Shown piece after piece: positions 11,901-23,100 of a stretch of 64,000 bases of DNA. The position numbers were made by a program, and so were the translations under genes. The stretch comes from Trichuris trichiura (lineage: Eukaryota > Nematoda > Enoplea > Trichinellida > Trichuridae): contig JBAJFE010000025.1 of the NCBI GenBank assembly GCA_037903355.1, forward strand, positions 62,001 to 126,000, read 5' to 3'. The first letter of the stretch is position 1; each line of letters starts with the position of its first letter. A model generated the notes under the pieces. That model worked only from the letters and a program-made list of their open reading frames with translations. It did not search any database and was not told the origin of the DNA.

Positions 11901-14193
11901 TAGACCGCGTCCGGTATATTCTAACAACCGTGTCCAAAATGAGTCTCGCGTTGAACAACAGTAGATACTTACTTTTAACAGAAATGGATAAAGCAAGTGA
12001 ACAACTATCAAAAAGAAGCGCAGCTTTCTGAACGACCTTTATTCCAACTAAGTATGAAAACATCATGCTCTCGTTGAAAAACAAATTCATTCTCTACTGC
12101 ATCACCCGATCAATTTACCCACGCAACCTGACAAAGAAACTACGCTAATCTTCTTTTATCAACCAAGACAGGGCAACCGAGCAATGTTTCAAGTGCTCTT
12201 TTGAAACCGCGTTTATTTCAGCTGTCTTCAATTGACATACATAAGGTCACAATAACAGTTGAACCACGGCTGACAGTTTAACAGTTGATAAAACTTAACG
12301 TACTAAGTCTCCATTTAAAGGAAGGGCAGCAAAAATGTAAAAAAATTCCCTGATCATTACTACAGTGCACCAGTCAACGAAATGAACATTATTAGGTCAT
12401 TGCGTCAAAGGGGAAGCGATAAAATACGCTTGCGAAAACGCAATACCGCTTGTTACAAATAGCAAACCATTCGGCCGTCAACAGCGCTGCGTCGAAACTA
12501 TAAGAACATAAGTGAAATAGCATGCGATAGAATGAAACACCATCGACAGATACAACTGAAACAGTGCAGTGCATTCTTGTTAACTGTACTGAAGACAGAC
12601 TTACTATGCGCTGGTACGCAAAGCTTCCTTTACACCTACGGCATTCTCTCGATTGCCCAATTTTAACTAGTTATGCAGATCATCATAACGCAATTCTCGC
12701 ATCTTTCTTGATCCATCGTCACCGTATGCAAACAGCACATATGCTCACGACGAACGGAGGAAGGCACAAAAACCATGCGTGCATCATTTAAGCAAAGCGT
12801 TCAAATTGGACAATCAAGAAAACGCCGTGAATATAAACGTAGCCACTCAACAGCGACAATTGCAAAGGCTTTTATAACGAAAATTCGCTTTGCGATGATA
12901 ACGTACAACTGTAACGACTATTTCTGCAGTCGCACGTAAGGCTATGCGCTTCCACTCACGCTCTGCACGAACAAATAAACGTACTAAACCTAAGTGTTCG
13001 CTAACCTGACAATTCAATGCAGCCTTTTGAATAGTACAACGTTACGGGTTCACATTAGTGTTGTCCTACTAAATCCTTGGTGGGTGACAGACGGCAATGT
13101 GTTCTAACAGAGATCTCCCGGCTAGTAAGAATAGGTTAGATTAACATGCTACGGTTAGCGCATGTTCAAAAATTTAGAAACAGCCAATCAGGCATTATAA
13201 ACAGGCCATCTGCCATGGATTTTCGCATCAGCAGAGCAAAGCAGAAATTCACTTTCTTAAAACAAGCCGAGTTGAGATGTAAAAAGCCAATAACTTGTAA
13301 CGGTTAAGCCGAGTTAAGCCAAAAAACGTAAAAGGAGAGAAAAACGTAACTTCCTATCCTACTTAGAAATTCAAGTTTACAAGAGTACAGTTACAGACTA
13401 GAAGAGAGCTGCTCCAAAAGTTCTGATTAAACGAAAAACGATTGAATCAAAGTTTCCCGACTAATTTGACTAACTCGAAACATATTCTTCGTAATTAAAA
13501 TTCCTGTAAAGATTCGCCCTTTTATTAAAATACATTGTGCTGGCAGCCAGGGCAACTTCAATAAACTCGCCATTTCAGCTACGAAACGGACAAAACGATT
13601 TACTTGAAACGAACAACAAAATGCCGCAATCCCAATTAGAGAACGATATTGAGTTGATTGGGCTTTTTCTAACGTCAACATTTTACAGGCTAAACGGAAG
13701 AATTACCTGCTAAAGCTCTCATCCGTCTCCACGTCTACCCAAAACAGTTTCTCCAAAACGTACACATCAGCATGGAATAAGTTTCGTTCAACAGTGAACT
13801 GTAAGATCAAGTAACGTTAGGACGAACCACCACTCGTAAGCAGCGACACAACTTCAGCAGCACAATAGTTTCGGATAAAAACAGAAACGCTCTCATCACA
13901 AATCTGACAGAATTAGATAGACATTTTAAACGCCATTGTATTCACTTGTTTTTGGACAAGCTGTCTTACGTTTCGTGCGAGTTTTGAGAAACGTTTATTT
14001 GACAATGAAAAGCATCAGATGCGAAACTTCTGTACGAATGCCAACTGAAAGACCCAAAGTAAAGTTCTTTCAGGTGGGCTGCAGCATTGTACATGTAAAT
14101 CATTAAACTGATCCGCGGTAGTCTATCAAGGCAGTCACTTTCCATGATTTGACCTTATCGTAGGATTGGCTTCCACGTTTTAACTTTTTAGCT
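8969..14193. other. 5.2 kb without a supportable gene
   Basis: Short open frames only; none shows family motifs or splice-consistent partners. The missing 5' exons of the LCMT2-like gene (-) should lie in the first part, and a candidate around 9651-9878 (-) is too weak to call. A signal-peptide exon for the FAM174-like gene (+) should lie near the right end, since the acceptor TTTTTAG at 14185-14191 sits just before its first ATG. A purine-rich run (GAGAGACAGGGATAGAGAAA) lies near 11081-11108. No tRNA, inverted repeat or transposon ends were recognised. Confidence 0.45.
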
Positions 14194-14985
14194 ATGACAA
14201 GCAATAATTTAACTCTTTCCGTTGCTAACCGCAACGGAACAGGAACGCAAAACGCTTCGCTGGAACACAAACTGAAACCGTCCTTTGCTGGAGGCGATTT
14301 GGAGTCACTTGCTGGAATACAGCTGGACAATTATCCCTTTATGCGTATGATGTACATTCTGGTGATCTTGGCAATGGTCATTGTAGTCTATTTTGGGATA
14401 AAAATTTGGAGGTAACAATATTTAGTAACAATTACTAATTAGTCTTATCATCTTGGTTAGTTTTACTAACGTTCCATGGCCAAACTTTCTGCTTTGCTCG
14501 TGGGCAGTTCACAGGACGATTGCTTCCAATAATCTTGTGCGAAAGTTGTCATTTCGAACGATAACATAAAGTTAGTAAATGTGTCCTTGTATAATATTTA
14601 CTGAAAGAATACATGCGTCCCTTCTGAACCTGCCGTAGTATTCCATTATCAATCAGCACGGCGAAATATGCGTACTGTCGCTGTCTCGGAATTCGTTAAG
14701 CTGTATAAAGCAATGAGTTGCTGATGTATACGTGTTTAGATTGTCTGAACGGTAAAAGGACGCTTTTACTTGCGTATGCTTGTCCGATTTGTTTTTCATT
14801 TCTACACTGCTTGGTGAATACACATTTGTTCTTATTGTAGAACTCGCAACTTGCGGAGAGAGCGTGTTTATGATGTCCTTCCTATTCATCAACTTGGTAC
14901 AAATTTGGACATCGACTCTGATTCAGAAGATGATGTATTTGATGATGCACAAAAAAATCTGGTTGTCTCTGGTTCTAGGCGCTAA
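14194..14985 (+). CDS. FAM174: FAM174-like single-pass membrane protein
   Basis: Two exons, 14194-14411 and 14841-14985, joined in phase 2, giving 120 residues. Order: a Ser/Thr/Asn-rich lumenal part with several N-glycosylation sequons (NLT, NGT, NAS), one membrane segment (MMYILVILAMVIVVYFGIKI, about residues 50-69), then a basic stretch (RTRNLRRERVYDVLP) and an acidic tail (LDIDSDS-EDDVFDD). This pattern (membrane helix, RK-rich YxxL, acidic DSDDE...VFD tail) is that of FAM174A/B, small type I membrane proteins linked to Golgi upkeep in vertebrates. The acceptor-like TTTTTAG immediately before the ATG, and the lack of a signal peptide, suggest that a first exon with the signal sequence is missing from this model. 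The family match rests on the tail and topology, as the lumenal part is not conserved. Confidence 0.65.
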
Positions 14986-17136
14986 TACTTTGACCATCTG
15001 TTACACAGGAAGTTCCGTCCTTTACCCATTTGTCTGGTTGAATAGCAAAGACTTGGAGTCTAGTCAGTCAGTCACCTAGCTACTGCGCGCTGGTTCGCAT
15101 GCAATAGTACCACCACCGCCATCTCAGCAGAGCAAACTGGCAAATTCAATTCTGCGACTGGCTTATTTTTGTACCAGCCCATCTACATTCATCCACTGCT
15201 TTATCCTGTACAACTACTTTTTCAACTGTCGCTACCGTAGACAGTTTCATTGCATTCCAACTGACCTAATAGACAAAGAGAAAGAGAGAGTGTATGTGAG
15301 AAAGAGAGAGACAGATCTGCCCACGTCTTCTGTTAAATGTAAATACTGTTGCCATGTTGTATAAATTTTTTTTCCAAAGCTGAAAGAAAACTTTGCTTCC
15401 ATACTTTCCTTCTCTTGCGAAAATGCACAGTTAAATGACATATGAACGCGCTGCGCATCGTTCAATCAAAGAACAGAAAGCTATTATGTTGCTTCTTTGA
15501 CAAACAGTGTGAACTGTTATAATGCAATTTTAAGAGCATGTTTATTCTCAACATGTGCGCACGTCAACATAGCTCCTAAGCAGTGCATACAGTACGTTTC
15601 AGTGTCATTAATAACAGTAGTAGTCCAATGGAAAATCCTTTCATGTACACTACGTCTGCTGCTAGAGAGCGGCGAGACAACTTCTAATACAGAAGTGAAT
15701 TTTTCTTCGCCGTAAAGGTTAAACGAGTACAAGCAATGAAGCGCTTATTGAGTCCTTTGACGTAAAGCAAATTGCGTCAATGTTCTTATGATGGGCTTCA
15801 TTACGAAAACGTAAACGGCTCGGTGCAGTTCGATAAATCACTGCACAATCTAAAATTAATGTATCTCGGCACCCTGTCGCTGGTGAGCTTTGCTTTTCGC
15901 CCCGCAAAAATTCGAACTCATTCGCAAAAGTTGTACTGGCGTGCCTGTGGCAGCACATACAGAAACCGCCCTTAAACCGCGTACAACGTACCATCCTTTT
16001 CCTTGCTTGTTACAGCACCACAACCGAGCTGACTGCGTCAACGTGAACTTTAGCTCTCATGTTACTGTTTGCTACTTACTGGTCAACAACAGTAATAGCA
16101 ACAATAACGATATAGAACACTGGATGCTTCTTAACGGGTCTGAGTGTTTTCATGATGAAGTTTTTCTTGCGGCTTTTTGTCTTGCCCGTTGTTGGTTTCT
16201 GAAATTAAACCGAAGCAAATGCCCTACCAACGAATGGATGAACAGTTACTAAGGAAAAATTCTGAACAACCGAAAATATGAGATTAATCTGCATTTTCCT
16301 TAATAACTGCTAATCCATCCGTTGGCAGGGCATTTGCTTCGGTTATTTTAGAAACTAACAGCGGGCAAGAAAGAAAGCCGTAAGAAAAACTCCATCGTGG
16401 AAACAGTAATGGTAATTATAATTATAATCTCTGCGCATTATTCACGTCAACAACAACTGCCTACCGCGGCTGCTACCATTGCATATACGAATAATACCAC
16501 TCTGAATGACTGACTTTACAGTCGACACAACTTCGCTGGCTGGCTGAAGCATGGAACAGTTCGCCGGTATTCCAGTATCAGCGTATTATTTTTCTACGCT
16601 CGCGCACATAACGTGCACAAATAAAGCGGCAGCCGCTAAAACAATACCAGTAAAACTTTGTTCGCATAAACAATATGTACAATCTCCTTAAAGCATAACT
16701 GACGCGCCTGTTGCGCTTCTCTCCACAAGTTAACAAGACGGCAACAAAGAAAGTGGAAGTTCAAAATACCATAGACAATTACAGCGCAACACAATTTCGC
16801 CAACACTCACGTCAAGCTTGGAAAAAAGGGAAACACAACTAATTGACCGATACGAAATTTTCACCAAACGGAGGAGAACGCGCAACTGCCTCAGCACAAT
16901 TCACTTCTCAACAATTTCATTCCACACTACCTTCAATACTACAGAATAACAATGCACTAACGTTAGGAAATACGGTAAAACGTTTTTACTTGAACAACTT
17001 GCTTCACTACGGAAAAAAGAGACAATCATCAAAATAATAATAATAATAACGATAATGGTAATCATAATCATATTACCATTGACAACTAGTTAACGTTGAG
17101 ATAAAAACAAACAAGTGCTCATCGAAGAGGAGAAAG
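14986..17136. other. Gap with one foldback; no gene seen
   Basis: Between the FAM174-like gene (+) and the CC2D1 gene (-), which converge. It holds a GA-rich run (15271-15312), the foldback at 16140-16406 and an AAT run near 17032-17050. No open frame here has recognisable motifs. Confidence 0.5.
16140..16406. repeat. Foldback element, family A (TACCAACGGATGGATGA core)
   Basis: Arms of about 120 bases: the left arm, 16140-16265, is the near-complement of 16286-16406. The left arm includes GCCCTACCAACGAATGGATG and the right arm CATCCGTTGGCAGGGC. The same core appears in the foldbacks at 22277, 23409 and 46901. The arms have diverged slightly, so the insertion is not very recent. No coding capacity. 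Confidence 0.85.
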
Positions 17137-20100
17137 CTACTGCTCGCCACCCTGGTCGATAATCAACCACTGTCGAAAAACATTGGCGCTCTTGTGCAAC
17201 AGCGGCTCTCTAATTAAGGCTTTGACAATTAACTTACCTGTAACCACTTTTTTGTTCGCCACTAACTGAAGAAAAAACAACTAACAACGTGCAATGGCAA
17301 TGGCAAATCTTTTTTTCACCGTTAACGTTTCCTCAATCTCACATTCGCTTTCCAATTCGCACAATTTCAGTTCAGCCGAGCCAAGCAACTTTCCGGAACG
17401 GAACAACGACCCTTTCTGGTAAAGTTCGAATTTGACACCATGACGCTTCATCATCAGTAGCATCACCCTGGAGGCTGGATTTATAACAAACTTATGCACA
17501 TGACCAAACACTAAATAAGACAACAACATCAACAACAATGAAGAACTAGTAGTATACTTAAAAATGCAATGCAAACAAGTAGCAACTGCTAAAATAACTA
17601 ACTACCCGGTGATGTTGTCCCTTTGACGGAAGAGGTTTTAGCAACTTGCGGTCGATCGCGAGGGTACGGAAATTCCAGCAATACAAACAAATCAGCGTGC
17701 TTGCTTTCGTAGCCCGTCGGAAGTTGAACATCTACAGCTCTGCAAACGTGAACCTCCATTTCGGTGCCACTAATGTGCGGGAATGACCTAAACACAATAT
17801 TCAACCAATTGCGCTGCCACTCAAAACTCGACGCCGAAACACTAACTTCAACGATGGAAACGACCAAGATTCATAGCGAAACTTCGGCGGCGGATCCTCA
17901 AGCTTCTGAGCACGCCTGACGAATATTAAGTCTCCTTTACAAGTGAGACGAAGGTTTTCAAAAAATTTGCACTGCGAAGTGTCGCCAGTTCGCTTGGCAA
18001 ATTCAATATTCAAATCGCATATCTAAGCAGCTACTTATAATATGGAAAAATATTATAAAGAACAATAAACTCTACTTGGATTTGAGTTATCAAATCTTTC
18101 AGCAGGCTGCTGTAAATGTCATCACGGTTTGTCGTCACAAGAGGTTTTTTATCAGCTTCACCTGCTGCTGCTGCTGCTGATGGCAACTGGGGTGCACTGG
18201 GAGAAGATGGAACGATGTTGCTACCATTCGTTGGTGGTGCCTTTGGAAGTAAGGACAAATCCACCGCGGCTCCACTGTTGAACGCCCGGATTAACCGTTT
18301 AATAAGCACTATAGACCTAAGCAGCTCTTTCGCCTCGGCCAGCTTGCCTTCATCTCTCGCTTTCAGTACTGCTTGCTTGTACTGATCCAAACGAATGGTC
18401 ATCATTTGCAGCTGCTTTCCGTCCCGGTAAACTTTTGTAGCAGAAGCACTACAACATGCAGAGATACCAAAATCGGACGGTTTTGGACCGGGCGACGTCC
18501 GCTCACGATACCGATACGCCTGACCGGGAGTCTACGCAAACAAAAGACCACACATAGAAATAAACATTTGTTCTGCAAATGAATACTTACCATCGACTGC
18601 GGCACATCTTGCGAAGAAGAAGGCTTCGATTCAACTACTTCAGAAGCACTGCTACTGAACGGTTCGAAACCAGGAGGAACTGGCAGGTCAGACAAGTGGT
18701 ACGCTTTGCCGCTATTTATGGCCCCAATGACGGTTTGGTACTGCTTCACTATTCGCTCCATTCGGCGTACTTTGCTACTGTTCGAAGCAACTTGCGCTGC
18801 TTCGGCAGCAGCTTTATACACAGCCATGCGGGCTTCAAGATCTTTTACCATATCATTTGCATTAACCGTTGTCTTATTACGCTCCTCACATTCTATCTTT
18901 TTTTTCGTACAAACAGACAGCCTTCCTGCATCACCAATCATCCCAACCACTGGCCGCTCATCGGCAGCCCCTTCAAGAGCATGGCGTTGCTCTCTCCTCT
19001 CATTTTGTGCCACTTCATTGCTCAATGAAATATTTTCGCCAGCACAGTCCATTTTTGCAGGTTCCTCACACAGCTCCTCCTCAACAGCAACTGTGGAATA
19101 ATTCTGAAACAAGTACTTCGATTACACAGCGAACGCTCGCTCGTAACAGGATAGCAGTTGTTCAAAAACGCCCCTTTATAATAACGGCATTAGTCAAGGT
19201 AAAAGCTTTAGAAGAACCGTTCAGAACGCGCAACAACATGAATGAAAGAAGCATCGCTTCAATCAAACAATCCGTATTCTTTCACCTACTACACCTACTA
19301 TTTATAAATATGGTCAGCGTCCTAGTTAACCCCGTTAATGATAGCGAATGGGCATTACCAATTGCGAGTAAATAACCAACGTTTCATCCTATTACATGTT
19401 CGTTCGTCCAAAGTACCTGACATGGTCAGTAGGCCAAAAGAAAAACAAAGAAACGAACTCTTTTTGAAAACAGAGGCGGCGACAACCACAAGCAAAATAA
19501 TGCCGGCTTTCACGACTATTGCAAACGACGAAAACTGATGACATTCAGTTTCGTCCTTCTAATGCTAAAACAACTGAACAGCATGTTTCCCTCACCGTCG
19601 TCATGCACATTCTTTTCGCTTACGACAATACGAGCGGAGCATTTGGAAAAACAGTTTAAACAGATTGTACGGTAAACAATAAAATGGACATGTCATTCCG
19701 TCCGCTCTGAAAAGCAGACGGGATTGCATGCATAAAGGCTCAAATGGATGCCGAAAACTTCCGATCACTTCAACCAGCCAAAGTATGCGCGCATCACAGC
19801 TAGCAAAGAGAAGCAGAGTAACGCTAGCAGGATTTTATGCACAAAAAAAGAAACAGAGTGTTTTATCCACGGCAAATTGTTCTTCAGCCTACTGACGAAC
19901 GACGAAAAATTTTGTTCAACAAAACTTAGTGCTTGCCCAACTTAGTGACAATGTGATGCCGACTTCCTCTTATACAAGCAACTTAACCCTGTAAGATACT
20001 TTCAACGATAAAAGCTCACCAGCGGAAATAAACCAAAACAAGTCAAACCAAGCAAAATTATTATTCAGTACGTTAAACGACAACTGAAATTGCGCTGACT

Positions 20101-23100
20101 TCAACAACTGCACGCTACGATGACACACCAAAGCTGCTCCGAATAGCCACTATTAGCACTCAACACTTCATATCATAAACCATTCGCAAAGGCCGTTGTT
20201 TGCTTATGTAAAATTCTTACGGCAATGAAACCACCGATTTGATAGTTACATGATAAATTTTGCCGTTCCGAATCAAACAGCTTTACCGCCTCGTCATTTA
20301 AGACAAAATGAGCCCCGAACACTCTACAACATATATACAGGCAGCCCTCGTTAACCGCGGTTAATTCGTCCACCATTTTGAGCATTTTACCGCGTAACGT
20401 TGAATTCCGCGTTATATAGGCTACCCCATGAAAAAGGCTAAATAGCTTATATTCTAGCTGAGCATTTCGCTCTGTCCCCATGAATTTCTTCGGGAACGTC
20501 GAGGCAGCTACGAAATCAGCCGATGCCGTTTCCCTAGTGATCTTTAAGTTCTTGAGGTTGAAGCGGTTCACGTATTTTTCTAGCCATCCTTTGCTAGCAG
20601 CGAACCTTTTTCTCTCCTTCTCTGCAACCACGCCAAAAAAGTGATCATATATGCACAGCGTTTTCTCCCGAATAACTTTCCCGTCGACGGGGACATTCTT
20701 CCGCGACATGTCGTCTATCCAAATGCTTAGTGCTTTCTCGGCCTTCACGAGGATTTTGTTGCGAACTACAGCTGCTCTTTTCGCCAACGAAGGGTCAAAA
20801 TACACGTTTTCTCGAATCTCAGCTTACTTTCGTTTTATAATACGAATGCTGAATTCATTCTTCCAGATCCTGCGGCCCACTTCGGCAAATGACAATCCGC
20901 TTTTCAAGAGATCAAGGACTTCCACTTTCTCATGAAGAGTAAGGACGCTACGTTGTCTCTTAGCCTTAGAGGAACAGCTTAGTTGCCTTCTGTCAGCCAT
21001 CTTCCTGTGCGATACCAGTTAAACGACGCGAAAGTTCAGACCTACCACGCTGCAGGGAAACTGATATTCGCGCACAGCGAATAGGCTCGACAACGCGCAC
21101 GAAGCAATAACGAACAATCAGAAAAATGACAAGGCTGCATTAGCATCGTGAACGGTTAGAGAGCGTTGTAGGCAGAAAAGGTCTTTCGCGCCCGGGCAGA
21201 CGAATCCACTGCTGCTCAGGCAGGCAACGACATTACTGCATTTATAATGCCACCCAGCGGTGTTGGGGAGCGGTGCATACTTACCCAGCGGTGCGCATAT
21301 TTTTGTGAAAAGATGACGTTACTATTTCACGCCGGACGAACCGCGTTGTATAGAATCCGTGGATAACAAGGGCCGCCCGTATACTGTATATATGTGTATA
21401 TATATATATATACACACACATATATACAGTAGAACCCCCGCAAGTTGACCACTCAACGAACTGGGGAAAACTGGTCAATATAAGGGGTGGTCAACGTATA
21501 GGAACTGTGGGTATAAATGGCTCGGCTAGGTTGCAGTTGAACTACCGTAGGTTGTCCATTCAATAGACTGGTCAACTTACAGAGAGCAAACTAGCAGTGC
21601 GTCCATATACCACGTCACGGCTGAAGCAGTCAACTTCCCACTTATGGAGGTGGTCAACTTCTGACTTACGGAGGTTGTCCTTGCGCTTATTAACGTGCGG
21701 ACAAATCAAGTGATCAAAATTGGATCAACTTAGGAGGTGGTTACCATATAGGAGTGGTCAACTTCGGAGGTTTTACTGTATATTGAATCATAAATGAACA
21801 CATGCTTGTTACCGTGACGTGTCTACATAAGCACACAACATTTATCATAATTAAAAGTTCATAAAACGCATTATTCATGAACATGAAAATTATTGTTCCA
21901 GTTACTTCGTCTGCAACTTCTTCTCTCATTGCCATACGTCTTTGCACCTAAACATGACAGCTTGAATTAGTTGAAGGAAAGCGAAAAAACCACCACTCCA
22001 CAGAGCGACGACACATAATGTTCCTACTACTATTTCTGACAGCGTTTAACTTTCCACCGAGGAAACTCGTTGCCATTTTTGCCACTTGGAAAAACAGCGC
22101 GTTTTCATCGTTCACTGTGAAATGAACGGAAAGTTCACCGTTACTTAAGCAGCACAACTGCTCCAAGAGACAATGCAAACTGCGAAAACAGCATTAAACA
22201 ACCAGGCTTACACGCAAATAAAATGTGATATACACTAGAAGAAAATCAAATTATCGTAAATAACAACCAAAAAGAGCATAGTTGTTCCTCTGGTTCACGG
22301 CTTTGGCCTGTTGGATGTATCTGTAAGTAAACTTCAAAATGCCCTACCAACGGATGGATGAGCAAACTGTCAGAGAAATTACAGAACAAATCGAATACCG
22401 TACGTTCCCCAACACTGCTGACGACGGAACACGAGCAGTTCCGAAACGTACGGTATTCGATTTGTTCTGTAATTTATCTAACAACTTGCTCACCCATCCG
22501 TTGGTAGGGCATTTTGAAGTTTACTTACAGATAAATCCAACAGGCCAAACCTGTGAACCAGAGGAACAACTATGAAACAACCCAAGCCTGTTAAAAGACA
22601 CCCAGTCTTTCAAAACAAAAGGAGCAATTAAAAATGGAGCTTCTCATAACGAATCTTCACGTTGTTCTTTATTGGCAAACGAATTGTTCCCATTGAGCGG
22701 TAAAAAAGATAAAGAAAGTGGAAAAACACCACAGCTTTCAGAACTTCACTGTTTCCGCCTATGTCCAACCACCGCAGACGAAAACAGTAGTTTCGAAAGC
22801 TTTGGTTTTTTCCCATTATCTTTATCGTTTTTACCGCTCAACGGGAACAATTTCTTTGCCAATAAAGAGCAATAAAAAGCAGTCATAATTCGCTAAAAAC
22901 TTGTAAATACCTTCTCCTTCCCCGTCGCCGCTGCTTTAGAGGACACAGGCGTATTTTCTCCCAACAATGCGTCGGCTAGCAATTCCGCTTTCGCGCTAGA
23001 TGCTACAATTTGCTTCGCCTCGGTATCGACAGCTTCCTGTGACATCTGTTCAACAGTGTCAGCATTTTGCATGGCGTCAACAATCGTGCCAGAAGCCACT

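Noticed and set aside
18579..19375. Plus-strand frames over CC2D1 exon 3
   Set aside because: Antisense of a well-supported exon with matching splice phases.
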